A stretch of DNA of 64,000 nt from Lachnospiraceae bacterium (GTDB lineage: Bacteria; Bacillota; Clostridia; Lachnospirales; Lachnospiraceae): positions 1-64,000 of the forward strand of contig SVDM01000006.1 of assembly GCA_015058015.1 (NCBI GenBank). The letters are read 5' to 3'. The notes below the pieces were generated by a model. That model had not been told where the DNA came from, made no database searches, and saw only the letters and a program-made list of their open reading frames with translations. A program made the position numbers and the translations under genes. Shown here in pieces: positions 9,993 to 18,957 of this stretch. The first letter of the stretch is position 1. Each line of letters begins with the position of its first letter.

Positions 9993-11216
9993 CTATAGTT
10001 TCTTAAATACAAATGTTAAGGAAAATGTCCCTGATGATACTTTTGCATAGACCTCTCCGTCCATCTTGTGCATTAATTCCTTGCAAATGTAGAGTCCTAA
10101 GCCACTGCCCCCTACATCTTTACTGTTGCTTCCTCTGTAAAATGAATCGAAAAGGTTAGGCAATTCTTCTTCTCCAAGCACGCAGCCCGTGTTGGTAACA
10201 GTAATAAGCTTACAATCCTCTTCCTCATCAAAGGATATGGATATTTCCTTGCCGTCCCCGTATTTAATGGCATTCTCCAAGGCATTCTGCAATACCTCCA
10301 CCATCCGATCCTCATCTCCGTATAACAGGCAGTTGGGCACATCTTCTACTTCAAATTCGGTATGGAGCAGTCTTATCTTCTTTCCGTAATACTCACAGAT
10401 CTTGTCCATTACCTTGCCCAGGTAGACCTCGCCGTTATTCACCGTCAGGGTCAGGAAGTCCTTCCTTGATACGTCTGCGATTTCTGAGACATAGCGCTTA
10501 ATCTCCGCCACGTTCTTATCAATTCCCGCTAATGCCTCTTCTCTTTTTTCTTTTGTTTCATACAGGTCTGTCTCAAGGGCCTTGGTGTAAAGGTCAATGG
10601 CTGAAAGAGGAGTTTTAATATCGTGGGAAAGAGAAAGAATCAAGGTCTCCCGCTCCTTAAGGAGTTCCAGCTCCCTGATACGGTCATCCTCTAACTTTTC
10701 CCGGAGCATATCCATCCCCCACAAGAACTTGCCAAAGTACCTGCTTTTTTCTTCTTCCAATGGTTTGGTAAGATTTCCTTTGGCCAATTCCATGGGCATG
10801 TTAGAGATACCGTTAAAGGGGGTTAGAACCTTCCTGCCAAAATAAATAAGCATAGCCACGGTAATAACCAACATAAGCCCAAGACCTATATTCATTATTA
10901 TAAGAGGTCCGAAATTCTCCTCCCCCTTATACTCAAATCTGTAAAGCTTATCACCTACTGTTTCCACCACATATTCATAAGCTGATTCTTCTCCGGAAAC
11001 ATAGGGCTTTACCGATACCACATTCTTATAATCCGATAGGTCGATTGTTTCAAGACTTTCGCCCTTTTCCATCCGGCCCTTTATTCTGTATATATCAACC
11101 TTGTATTCTCCCCCGTGGGCTTCCCTTTTAGTCCCAGCCATATATAGATTGGCAAAGACTATAAAGAGGATCTCTAATACGAGAATAATTAAGGCTATTC
11201 GACGGTATTTACTCAA
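9993..11216 (-). CDS. Sensor histidine kinase, partner of the adjacent regulator
   Basis: A 407-residue membrane kinase. TM1 (about 8-25), short extracytoplasmic sensor (about 26-100), TM2 (about 104-126), linker, HisKA with phospho-acceptor His in SLSHDIKTPLSAI (about 200), and HATPase_c with N-box NALENAIKYGDG and GGSGLGLYI G2 box. The G1 box reads NTG instead of DxGxG, a variation seen in many Firmicute kinases. Its start overlaps the end of the regulator gene by 8 nt, so the two are translationally coupled. It probably reports on the ABC exporter encoded just downstream. Confidence 0.92.
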   Translation of the reverse strand: MSKYRRIALIILVLEILFIVFANLYMAGTKREAHGGEYKVDIYRIKGRMEKGESLETIDLSDYKNVVSVKPYVSGEESAYEYVVETVGDKLYRFEYKGEENFGPLIIMNIGLGLMLVITVAMLIYFGRKVLTPFNGISNMPMELAKGNLTKPLEEEKSRYFGKFLWGMDMLREKLEDDRIRELELLKERETLILSLSHDIKTPLSAIDLYTKALETDLYETKEKREEALAGIDKNVAEIKRYVSEIADVSRKDFLTLTVNNGEVYLGKVMDKICEYYGKKIRLLHTEFEVEDVPNCLLYGDEDRMVEVLQNALENAIKYGDGKEISISFDEEEDCKLITVTNTGCVLGEEELPNLFDSFYRGSNSKDVGGSGLGLYICKELMHKMDGEVYAKVSSGTFSLTFVFKKL

Positions 11217-11871
11217 AACGATATCCCACTCCCCACTCGGTAATAATGTGCTTCGGGTGTTTGGGGTCTTCCTCTATCTTCTCCCTAAGCCATTTTATAT
11301 GAACGGTCAGAGTCTGCAACTCCGATTCCGAATCACTTCCCCAGACAGTATTAAAGAGGTATTCCTTCTTTAAAGTAACACCCTTGTTCTCAATCATAAG
11401 TTTAAGAAGTTCGAACTCCTTGATGGTGGTATCAAGCTGCTTATCTCCCACGTACACTTTACTTGTTACGGTGTTAAGCTTAATATTCCCTTCCACGATC
11501 TCTTCTTGGGCGTACTTTCTTTTGAAGATACCTCGAACCTTTGCTATCAGGATGTCAATATCATAGGGCTTTTCTATATAATCATCCGCGCCAAGTCCAA
11601 GTCCCTTTAGCTTGTCATCCTTGGTGTTCTTGGCACTGGCAATCATGATATGGGCATTGGAGCTCTCCCGTATCTTAGAGCATACGGCGAATCCGTCCAT
11701 ACCCGGCAACATGATATCAAGTATAAGAAGCTTCGCTCCGTATCTTTCAAAAAGATCTACTGCCGCTTCAGCGGAAGTTACCACACTTACGGTAAAATTC
11801 TCCTTGCGAAGGAAGTCGCAAAGCAGGGCTCCTATCTCTTTATTGTCTTCTACAATTATAATATCAAGCAT
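11209..11871 (-). CDS. OmpR-family response regulator
   Basis: A 220-residue regulator: receiver domain (1-115) with the acidic pocket near IVEDN, phospho-Asp in LLILDIML, and Lys in EKPYD, then a winged-helix DNA-binding domain (about 125-220) ending in VGYRFE. It opens the four-gene kinase/exporter unit. A promoter with an overlapping inverted repeat stands directly upstream (11902-11930), consistent with autoregulation of the unit. Confidence 0.94.
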   Translation of the reverse strand: MLDIIIVEDNKEIGALLCDFLRKENFTVSVVTSAEAAVDLFERYGAKLLILDIMLPGMDGFAVCSKIRESSNAHIMIASAKNTKDDKLKGLGLGADDYIEKPYDIDILIAKVRGIFKRKYAQEEIVEGNIKLNTVTSKVYVGDKQLDTTIKEFELLKLMIENKGVTLKKEYLFNTVWGSDSESELQTLTVHIKWLREKIEEDPKHPKHIITEWGVGYRFE

Positions 11872-11901
11872 ACTAAAACCGCCTTTATTTTCTTAATTAA
11901 A

Positions 11902-11930
11902 AGGATAGCAAATATCCCCTTTTCATGCAA
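11902..11930 (-). promoter_or_regulatory. Promoter of the regulator-exporter unit with overlapping dyad
   Basis: On the minus strand TTGCAT (11925-11930), 17-nt spacer, TATCCT (11902-11907). An inverted repeat GGATA-N5-TATCC (11903-11917) covers the -10 and is flanked by A/T runs, making it a candidate binding site for the encoded response regulator. Confidence 0.5.
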
Positions 11931-11953
11931 TAAACAAGTATCCTCCCGTCAAC

Positions 11954-11982
11954 TTGACAATGCCCTACTAAGCCCCTATAAT
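11954..11982 (+). promoter_or_regulatory. Sigma-A promoter of the Mrp gene
   Basis: Consensus TTGACA (11954-11959), 17-nt spacer, consensus TATAAT (11977-11982), followed by AGGAGG before the start at 12042. Confidence 0.85.
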
Positions 11983-12041
11983 CAAAGTGCTGACTTCAAA
12001 CGAAACATGTTGACATATAGAGAATACTAGGAGGTTTTTAT

Positions 12042-12866
12042 ATGAGCGAAAATTGTACACATAACTGCAGTACATGTGGCGAGGACTGCGGTGACAGAAC
12101 AGCAGAAAGCTTACTCAAGCCCCTTCACCCCGAATCGTCTGTAAAGAAGGTTATCGGAGTTGTAAGCGGTAAGGGTGGTGTAGGTAAATCCATCGTAACA
12201 TCCATGTTGGCTGTTAACTTCAGAAGAGGCGGAGACAGAACAGCCATACTTGATGCAGATATTACAGGTCCTTCAATCCCCAAGGCTTTCGGTCTTAAGA
12301 ACAGAGCTGAAGGAACAGAATCAGGACTTCTTCCCGTTACATCTTCAACAGGAATCGATGTAATGAGCGTTAATCTTCTTCTTGACAGAGATGACCAGCC
12401 GGTTATCTGGAGAGGCCCGGTTATCGCCGGTGCCGTTCAGCAGTTCTGGACAGATGTAATCTGGAGCGACGTAGATTACATGTTTGTAGATATGCCTCCT
12501 GGAACAGGAGACGTACCCCTTACAGTATTCCAGAGCATTCCCGTTGACGGAATCATCGTGGTAACATCTCCCCAGGAGCTGGTATCAATGGTAGTTGCCA
12601 AGGCTGTTAATATGGCCGAGAAGATGAACATTCCCATTATCGGAATCGTTGAGAATATGAGCTACCTTGAGTGTCCGGACTGCGGCAAGAAGATTGAGAT
12701 CTTCGGTGAGAGCCATATTGATGATGTAGCTGCAGAGCACAAACTTACAGTACTTGACCGCATCCCCATCAATCCCAAGCTTGCAGCAGCTTGTGACCGT
12801 GGTATGATTGAGCTTGCTGAAGTTGAGGTACTTGACAATACCGTTAAGGCAATAAAAGAGTTTTAA
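12042..12866 (+). CDS. Mrp/NBP35-family P-loop ATPase, Fe-S carrier
   Basis: A 274-residue cytoplasmic ATPase of the Mrp/ApbC/NBP35 group, which carry and transfer Fe-S clusters. The deviant Walker A is GKGGVGKS (about 46), with DADITGPS and DMPPGTGD following. The N-terminus has a Cys-rich stretch (CTHNCSTCGEDC) like the extra cluster site of NBP35, and the C-terminal part has the CPDC pair expected for the bridging cluster. It stands alone between a consensus promoter and a terminator. Confidence 0.92.
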   Translation: MSENCTHNCSTCGEDCGDRTAESLLKPLHPESSVKKVIGVVSGKGGVGKSIVTSMLAVNFRRGGDRTAILDADITGPSIPKAFGLKNRAEGTESGLLPVTSSTGIDVMSVNLLLDRDDQPVIWRGPVIAGAVQQFWTDVIWSDVDYMFVDMPPGTGDVPLTVFQSIPVDGIIVVTSPQELVSMVVAKAVNMAEKMNIPIIGIVENMSYLECPDCGKKIEIFGESHIDDVAAEHKLTVLDRIPINPKLAAACDRGMIELAEVEVLDNTVKAIKEF

Positions 12867-12903
12867 TTTCAATATAATTTTTTCGTTAAAACCCAAGGAT
12901 TAT

Positions 12904-12943
12904 AACAGTGCATATTATGAAGCCAATTCATGTATGCACTGTT
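12904..12943 (+). terminator. Intrinsic terminator after the Mrp gene
   Basis: An 11-bp perfect stem (12904-12914 with 12933-12943), 18-nt loop, followed by TTTATTT. Confidence 0.7.
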
Positions 12944-12967
12944 TTATTTGGGCATCTAAAATAAAAG

Positions 12968-12996
12968 TTGAATATAACTTTGTGTTGTAGTATAAT
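12968..12996 (+). promoter_or_regulatory. Sigma-A promoter of murA
   Basis: TTGAAT (12968-12973), 17-nt spacer, TATAAT (12991-12996), about 60 nt before the murA start. Confidence 0.75.
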
Positions 12997-13055
12997 TCTA
13001 TCCGTATAATATTGATTATTAGTTTTTACTTTGTATATAGATTTTGAGGTGTGTA

Positions 13056-14348
13056 ATGGAACAGTATGTTATTAAAGGCGGCAAGCCACTTGTTGGTGAA
13101 GTCGAGATTGGTGGTGCCAAGAATGCAGCACTTGCTATTCTTGCGGCATCCCTTATGACCGAAGAGACTGTTGAGATAGATAATTTACCCAATGTAACTG
13201 ATATTAATGCCCTTTTAGAGGCAATAGAACGCATAGGCGGACATATAGAGCGTACCGGTGCTCACAGCATTAAGCTTAATTGCGCTCATATCGACAGTTT
13301 CAATATTGATTGTGAATGTATTCGTAAAATAAGAGCTTCTTACTATCTGCTGGGAGCTTTACTTGGCAGATTCAAAAAAGCGACAGTACCCCTTCCCGGA
13401 GGATGCAATATTGGGAATCGCCCCATCGACCTCCATCTGAAGGGCTTTCGTAGTTTAGGTGTCAACATTGACATCTCTCACGGTATGATTAATGCCGATT
13501 CCACAGAGCTTATAGGATCACATATTTACCTGGACAATGTATCCGTAGGTGCTACCATCAATATTATGATGGCTGCTTCTATGGCAAAAGGCAATACAGT
13601 AATTGAGAATGCTGCCAAGGAGCCCCATGTTGTTGATACAGCCAACTTCCTTAACAGTATGGGAGCCGACATCAAAGGTGCCGGAACCGATGTAATAAGA
13701 ATAAAGGGAGTTGAGAGACTTCACAAAACAGATTATTCCATCATCCCTGACCAGATAGAGGCAGGAACATTCATGTTCGCTGCGGCTGCTACCAAGGGTG
13801 ATGTTACAATTAAGAATGTTATTCCCAAGCATTTGGAATCCATATCAGCCAAGCTTATAGAGATTGGTTGCGAGGTAAGCGAATTCGATGACAGTGTCAG
13901 AGTTGTTGCAAAGAACAGACTCTCCCACACCCACGTTAAGACTCTTCCCTACCCAGGATTTCCTACGGATATGCAGCCTCAGATGGTTGTTACCATTGGA
14001 ATCTCCGAGGGAACGAGTATCGTAACGGAAAGCATATTTGAGAACCGCTTCAAATACGTAGACGAACTTACCAAGATGGGTGCCAACATAAAAGTAGAAG
14101 GCAACACAGCCATCATCGACGGTGTATCAGGCTACACAGGTGCCAGAGTTGCCGCTCCTGACCTTCGTGCAGGTGCCGCCTTGGTTATCGCAGGTCTTGC
14201 CGCTGAGGGCATCACAGTTGTAGATGACATCACCTACGTTGAACGTGGTTATGAAGAAATCGAGAACAAGCTCCGTAACCTTGGAGCCATGATTGAAAAA
14301 GTAAACTCAGAAAAAGAGATTCAGAAATTCAGATTACGTGTATCATAA
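13056..14348 (+). CDS. murA: UDP-N-acetylglucosamine 1-carboxyvinyltransferase
   Basis: A 430-residue enzyme of the first committed step of peptidoglycan synthesis: enolpyruvyl transfer from PEP to UDP-GlcNAc in the cytoplasm. [10 protein letters not shown] at the N-terminus and the active-site loop [10 protein letters not shown] (Cys, the residue targeted by fosfomycin) are intact, as is the C-terminal [12 protein letters not shown] block. The reading frame is open from a TTG at 13044, but ATG 13056 follows GAGGTG at the right distance and gives the usual N-terminus, so I chose it. Confidence 0.96.
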   Translation: MEQYVIKGGKPLVGEVEIGGAKNAALAILAASLMTEETVEIDNLPNVTDINALLEAIERIGGHIERTGAHSIKLNCAHIDSFNIDCECIRKIRASYYLLGALLGRFKKATVPLPGGCNIGNRPIDLHLKGFRSLGVNIDISHGMINADSTELIGSHIYLDNVSVGATINIMMAASMAKGNTVIENAAKEPHVVDTANFLNSMGADIKGAGTDVIRIKGVERLHKTDYSIIPDQIEAGTFMFAAAATKGDVTIKNVIPKHLESISAKLIEIGCEVSEFDDSVRVVAKNRLSHTHVKTLPYPGFPTDMQPQMVVTIGISEGTSIVTESIFENRFKYVDELTKMGANIKVEGNTAIIDGVSGYTGARVAAPDLRAGAALVIAGLAAEGITVVDDITYVERGYEEIENKLRNLGAMIEKVNSEKEIQKFRLRVS

Positions 14349-14356
14349 TGATATGA

Positions 14357-14385
14357 AAAGCGGGCAGAGAAACTCTGTCCGCTTT
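14357..14385. terminator. Bidirectional intrinsic terminator
   Basis: A 13-bp stem with one G-U pair (14357-14369 with 14373-14385), 3-nt loop, between murA and the convergent HD-GYP gene. Confidence 0.8.
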
Positions 14386-14397
14386 ATTATGCTCATT

Positions 14398-15585
14398 TTA
14401 TAACACGCCTGATATTTTAAGAGATGGTGTGGTGGACAAATCAAGGAAAGTATCATCAATCTTCACCACCGGTCTGGAAATCGCATTCTTATTAATCATA
14501 ATAATGGATCCCCTCTGTCCGTTGTTAAGAATAACCCATCTATTCACAAATGACCCCGAAATCTTTTCTAAGAATAAGAACAGATACTTAGGATCAAACT
14601 TCTTAATACCGTCTTTTTCAAAGTCTTCAAGAACCTCGAAGGGGCACTTGGGATTACGATACTTACGCTGACTGGTCATGGCATCATATACATCCACCAT
14701 TGCTACAATCTTGGAAAACTCATCTATATCTTTGCCTGTAAGCTTATTGGGATATCCGCTTCCGTCACATCTCTCATGATGATTAAGAATTACCTTCTTA
14801 ATTCTGGGATCGATGTCCTTATCCTTCATAAAGTTATATCCGAATACCGCATGTCCTCTGCAAACCTCAAGTTCCTTGTCAGTCAACTTGCCGGTCTTGT
14901 TAAGCAATGTCTCCGGTACAAAAAGCTTACCGATATCATGAAAAAGGCCTGCCAAAGTAAGAACATTAATATCTTCCTGACTCATCTTAAGCCAGTTACC
15001 CATGGAGTTACACATAAGAGCAACATTCTGAGAATGAATAAAAGTGGCATCATCAGAATTCCTCATGTGATTTAACATATCAAGAACACCGAGGGGAGTG
15101 GAATCATCCGGTACAAGCGCCTTAATCTGATCTAAGTATTCCTCAGCGTTAATCTCTTCCTCTTCTCTGATAATCTTGTTGAACTTGACTTTATTAATCT
15201 CGGAATTAAGTATGTAATTAACCTGATATTCCTGAAAAGCCCTTGTATTAACCGTTGAAGGAGCGCTCTTCATAATCTCAGATGTTACTTCTCCATTGAT
15301 ATCATGGGGCTTATTCACCATACTAAGAATTGCCTCAGAGAAAATCTTCCGTCCGTTTTTTACGGGTATAGTTGTAGAGATGGTTGGATCTATTCTCCAA
15401 TCATCTTCCCATTTTTCATTATCCTCAACAATAGTAACACTGGGAATCTTGTAGAACTCCAGATGCGCTATATCAAGGGCGGTAATCTTAGTTCCCGCCT
15501 TAATAATAAGCTGCTTTAGGGGTGTATAGACATCCACCGCAACGAGAAGCCCCTCTTTTAATTCAGAAGTCTTAACTTGCTTCAT
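14398..15585 (-). CDS. HD-GYP domain protein, probable cyclic-di-GMP phosphodiesterase
   Basis: A 395-residue cytoplasmic protein. The HD-GYP domain lies around residues 170-330: HSQNVALMC, HDIGKLFVPETLLNK, and NHHERCDGSGYPN, which includes the GYP signature. Metal ligands appear complete, so hydrolysis of cyclic-di-GMP (or a related cyclic dinucleotide) is likely. The N-terminal region begins with a strand pattern resembling the DUF3391-like N-terminal part of other HD-GYP proteins. A C-terminal segment after about 340 is of unknown role. It ends a leftward block and is 84 nt from the pseudouridine synthase. Confidence 0.9.
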   Translation of the reverse strand: MKQVKTSELKEGLLVAVDVYTPLKQLIIKAGTKITALDIAHLEFYKIPSVTIVEDNEKWEDDWRIDPTISTTIPVKNGRKIFSEAILSMVNKPHDINGEVTSEIMKSAPSTVNTRAFQEYQVNYILNSEINKVKFNKIIREEEEINAEEYLDQIKALVPDDSTPLGVLDMLNHMRNSDDATFIHSQNVALMCNSMGNWLKMSQEDINVLTLAGLFHDIGKLFVPETLLNKTGKLTDKELEVCRGHAVFGYNFMKDKDIDPRIKKVILNHHERCDGSGYPNKLTGKDIDEFSKIVAMVDVYDAMTSQRKYRNPKCPFEVLEDFEKDGIKKFDPKYLFLFLEKISGSFVNRWVILNNGQRGSIIMINKNAISRPVVKIDDTFLDLSTTPSLKISGVL

Positions 15586-15669
15586 ACTCTTTCTCCCTCA
15601 TACATAAATCTCACGATTTAAAAATAAAAAACCCTCTTAACATAAGTGTAATAATTCTCAATATAACTG

Positions 15670-16374
15670 TCAACATTCATCAAAAGAAATATGGAAATTA
15701 TCAAATATTTTGTTCCAAGGCCTTATACAGATGTCAAGGTTCTCCCCCGAATATGGGTGAAAAAAGTCAAGCTCGCATGACACAAGCGCCGGATACTTAT
15801 AAAGTTCTCCCCCGAATAAACTTTTTGCATTGTACTTCTTATCACCTACTATAGGATATCCCGCATTGGAAAGCTGGATGCGAATCTGATGAAAACGTCC
15901 CGTTATAAGATGAATCTTTAAAAGGGAAAGTGTCCTTTTCTCCAAACAAATCTCCTCCAGCTTTTCGTATTCCAAAACAGCCTTTTTGGCACCCAAATCA
16001 CTCTCAAGGCATACCCTGGCGCTACCTGACTTACCATCCTTAACCAGGTAATTAATAAGGGTCTCTGCTTCACCGGGTTTACCCTCTACTACCGCCATGT
16101 AGTACTTAGAGGATTCCTCCGACTGCATAATCTTTGACAATCGACCGGCCGTATCCGAATCCTTGGCAAAGAGAACCAAACCCTCCACCGGCTGGTCTAA
16201 TCTGTTAATTATGCCAACATAAGGATTCTTTCCCTTGCCCTTCTTATACAAGTAGTTGCAAACCTCACTTTCTAAGTCTGTGGCAGTCAGGCTTCTTGTC
16301 TGAACTGCCATACCGGCCGGCTTGTGGCAAATTATCATATATTCATCTTCGTATGCAATGGAAAGGGAATTCAT
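15670..16374 (-). CDS. RluA-family RNA pseudouridine synthase
   Basis: A 234-residue enzyme that isomerises uridine to pseudouridine in rRNA or tRNA. The catalytic motif reads NRLDQPVEGLVLFAKD (about residue 57-72) with the essential Asp, one residue different from the usual HRLDxxTSG form. GRFHQIRIQLS and the closing strand pattern are typical. It has no S4 domain, so it is the short RluC/RluA-like type; the target site is not predictable. It starts 10 nt after the M23 gene. Confidence 0.9.
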   Translation of the reverse strand: MNSLSIAYEDEYMIICHKPAGMAVQTRSLTATDLESEVCNYLYKKGKGKNPYVGIINRLDQPVEGLVLFAKDSDTAGRLSKIMQSEESSKYYMAVVEGKPGEAETLINYLVKDGKSGSARVCLESDLGAKKAVLEYEKLEEICLEKRTLSLLKIHLITGRFHQIRIQLSNAGYPIVGDKKYNAKSLFGGELYKYPALVSCELDFFHPYSGENLDICIRPWNKIFDNFHISFDEC

Positions 16375-16384
16375 ATAATTACTC

Positions 16385-17680
16385 CTACTGCAGGTATTTC
16401 AAAGGATTAACCTGGGTTCCTCCGATAAGAATCTCAAAGTGAACATGGGGTCCGGTACTGTTACCGGTACTGCCACTGTATGCTATTACCTCGCCCTGTT
16501 TTACCTGCTGCCCCACATGGCATGCAAGCTTACTGTTGTGGGCATATCTGGTCTGGCGCCCGTCCGGGTGGTTAATATATACCACATATCCGTAACTGCC
16601 GGAGTAATCCGCTCTTACCACAGTTCCTCCGCAGGAAGCAAACACGGGAGTACCCGTACCACATGCCCAGTCAACTCCCTTATGCATCTTACCCCATCTC
16701 ATGGCAAAACCGGAGGAAAATCTTCCTCCCCTTATGGGCTTAATATATGTAGGGGGCTCCTGGGTTCCCTTCTCTACCACATCGGGAACAGACTCCTCCA
16801 AAATCACTGACGCAATAAGAGACTTAGTGCTCTCTCTTCCGTTACGGCTTACAGTTGATGTAGTTGCAACTCTTCTGCCAATGGTTCCTTCTGACAAAGT
16901 CACAGACTGAGTAGTATACCAGGAATCATTAAGCTTATATTCAGTATCCGCCTTATACTCTTCTTCTGATGTTGATACCACATTGGAGAGAATGGAAAGG
17001 TCGGGTTCCGGTACACTTACTACCAGTTCGTCTCCTACGTGAAGTATCTCGCCTTCATCTTCAAAATTGTTTAATTCCAGTAGTCTGTCCAACTTCATGT
17101 CCAGTTTTTCAGCTACTACTCCAAGACAGTCTCCCGCCACAACGGTATATACCTGATTCTTTTCTTTATCTTTGGTGATATCACTTAAGACGCTCTCCCA
17201 ATCCTTTAATTTGTCCTCAGCTACCACTCTCTTTTTTATAGTTATCTCTTTCTCAAAGGCCATGCCCACAAGTCCTGACGGAATACCCTTTGAGGGATAG
17301 AATCCGGTTCCCACACCTTCGCCATACATGGATACGTATTTTATCATGTTGGCCGAGCCGTCATTCTTTACGATAATCGGACTTGTTGAGCCCTTTTTCT
17401 TTAATTCCTCTTCGTCAATATCTACTCGAAACAGACCATCTGTATCATATTTGGCGATGGCTCCTTTTAAAATGTTTTCCACATCTTCCAAAGAGGAAAG
17501 ATATGTCTTGTAATTACCGGTGACAAATTCTATGGCCTCTGTCTTACCTTCTCTTTTTAAATCCTGAGCCCGAAGAGCTTCGCCGCTTCCACCGAAGAAC
17601 AGACACGCCCCCACAATAAGGACCAGGGCAAATGCCCCCGCAGCCGGCTTCTTCCAACTCTTTTTCCCCGCATTATTCAT
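16385..17680 (-). CDS. Envelope protein with LysM, G5 and M23 peptidase domains
   Basis: A 431-residue exported protein. A hydrophobic segment (about 13-30) acts as signal anchor. About 190-235 is a LysM repeat (peptidoglycan binding); about 245-300 fits a G5 domain; about 330-431 is an M23 zinc endopeptidase with HKGVDW, HNSKL and HVHFEI. The zinc-ligand pattern HxxxD...HxH looks intact, so it should cleave peptide cross-bridges in peptidoglycan. The architecture resembles DipM/SpoIIQ-like cell-wall hydrolases of Clostridia. It lies 21 nt after aroK and 10 nt before the pseudouridine synthase. Confidence 0.92.
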   Translation of the reverse strand: MNNAGKKSWKKPAAGAFALVLIVGACLFFGGSGEALRAQDLKREGKTEAIEFVTGNYKTYLSSLEDVENILKGAIAKYDTDGLFRVDIDEEELKKKGSTSPIIVKNDGSANMIKYVSMYGEGVGTGFYPSKGIPSGLVGMAFEKEITIKKRVVAEDKLKDWESVLSDITKDKEKNQVYTVVAGDCLGVVAEKLDMKLDRLLELNNFEDEGEILHVGDELVVSVPEPDLSILSNVVSTSEEEYKADTEYKLNDSWYTTQSVTLSEGTIGRRVATTSTVSRNGRESTKSLIASVILEESVPDVVEKGTQEPPTYIKPIRGGRFSSGFAMRWGKMHKGVDWACGTGTPVFASCGGTVVRADYSGSYGYVVYINHPDGRQTRYAHNSKLACHVGQQVKQGEVIAYSGSTGNSTGPHVHFEILIGGTQVNPLKYLQ

Positions 17681-17701
17681 TCTGTTGCTTATTCCTTCTG
17701 A

Positions 17702-18217
17702 TTAAACCCGCTTGTTATACTTGTTAACTTCCTCAATTATCTTAAGGACAGTTTGCTCAATATTCATTCCTTTTTCGTCAATTATAATATCAGCGTACTT
17801 CTCATAAAGAGGTGCCCTCTCGTAATAAAGGTCCCTTAAGGTCTGTCCCTCTTTAAGAACAACTCCACGCTCCTTAATATTACGAAGTCTTCTGCTGATA
17901 CTTTGATAAGAAAGCTTTAAATAAACTATGATGCCTATCTTTGATAGATGCTCCATAGCCTCCTTACCGTATATTACGCTTCCTCCTGTGGAGATTACCG
18001 AGTTCTCCACGAAAAGGCCGGCATTAATCTTATTCTCAACATCAAGAAAGCCCTGTACTCCCTCTTCTTTAATAATGGTACTTAAGAGGCGGCCTTCTTT
18101 CTCCTGAATTACCAGGTCAACATCTACGAACTTTTGGCCCATGACCTTGGCAAGGATTACACCGGATGTACTCTTTCCTACTCCGGGCATTCCGATAAGA
18201 ACAATATTCTTCTTCAT
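17702..18217 (-). CDS. aroK: Shikimate kinase
   Basis: A 171-residue P-loop kinase that phosphorylates shikimate in chorismate synthesis. Walker A is GMPGVGKST (about 9-17), the shikimate-binding DVD is FVDVD (about 31-35), and the GG of STGGS follows at about 78. The RxR-type lid and RAPLYEKYAD are present. Length is standard. It is the first gene after the terminator at 18237-18266 and sits upstream of the M23 gene, without other aro genes nearby. Confidence 0.93.
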   Translation of the reverse strand: MKKNIVLIGMPGVGKSTSGVILAKVMGQKFVDVDLVIQEKEGRLLSTIIKEEGVQGFLDVENKINAGLFVENSVISTGGSVIYGKEAMEHLSKIGIIVYLKLSYQSISRRLRNIKERGVVLKEGQTLRDLYYERAPLYEKYADIIIDEKGMNIEQTVLKIIEEVNKYNKRV

Positions 18218-18236
18218 ATATAACTCCTAAAAGAGT

Positions 18237-18266
18237 AAAAGCGAGTAACAGCTGTTGCCCGCTTTT
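18237..18266 (-). terminator. Intrinsic terminator of the S1 gene
   Basis: AAAAGCG (18237-18243) pairs with CGCTTTT (18260-18266), and the inner arms pair with one mismatch and a small loop. It lies 10 nt beyond the S1-protein stop and separates that gene from aroK. Confidence 0.7.
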
Positions 18267-18276
18267 ATTATCTTTA

Positions 18277-18927
18277 TTAATCTAATTTGATATTCTTGAA
18301 TAAATCTCCAAGAGTGGTTGTTGCAGCTTCAGCCTTGGGAAGCTTGAATACTTCTTCTTTCTCCTCCGGAGCCTCTTCCAAAGCCTTCATGCTAAGGCTT
18401 AACTTGCCGTCTTTAATGGCAATGGCTTTAACTTTAACTTCGTCTCCCACCTTAAGCACATCTGACGGAGCCTTTACTCTCTTGGTGCTGATCTGGGATA
18501 CATGAACCAGTCCTGTGATTCCATCGCCTACATTTACAAAAGCGCCGTAATCTGTTAAGGACTCTACCTTACCGTCAAATACTGTGCCCACTTTAATGGA
18601 TGCAATCTTATCCTTCTTGGCTGCTCTGGATTCCTGAAGCAGGACTTCCTTGGCAGAAAGGACAAGACGGTTGTTAGCCTCATCTGCCTCTACAACCTGA
18701 ACTTTAATATCTTTTAAAAGATAATCATTCAAATCCTCAACATATTTCAAAGCCACAAGAGAAGCGGGAATGAATCCTCTTACTCCCTCAATATTGGAGA
18801 CAAGTCCTCCGTTAACAACTCCGTCAACGGTTACATCAAGAACTGTCTTGTTCTCCATATACTCCTTAAGCTTTTCCCACTTGGGTTCCATCATTTCAGC
18901 CTGATTCTCATTGTTCTGCGTTTCCAC
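18277..18927 (-). CDS. Protein with two S1 RNA-binding domains
   Basis: A 216-residue RNA-binding protein with an S1 domain at about 25-98 (IEGVRGFIPAS) and a second at about 112-187 (TDYGAFVNVGDGITGLVHVSQIS). It is a short relative of ribosomal protein S1 and may act in translation initiation or mRNA handling. S1 of Proteobacteria has six such domains; short forms are normal in Firmicutes. It sits 30 nt after the coiled-coil gene, in the relQ unit. Confidence 0.85.
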   Translation of the reverse strand: METQNNENQAEMMEPKWEKLKEYMENKTVLDVTVDGVVNGGLVSNIEGVRGFIPASLVALKYVEDLNDYLLKDIKVQVVEADEANNRLVLSAKEVLLQESRAAKKDKIASIKVGTVFDGKVESLTDYGAFVNVGDGITGLVHVSQISTKRVKAPSDVLKVGDEVKVKAIAIKDGKLSLSMKALEEAPEEKEEVFKLPKAEAATTTLGDLFKNIKLD

Positions 18928-18957
18928 AATATACCTCCTAAAAATTCTTGCATCGTC

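Noticed and set aside
13044-13055. Upstream TTG start for murA
   Set aside because: ATG 13056 has a good ribosome site and gives the standard N-terminus.
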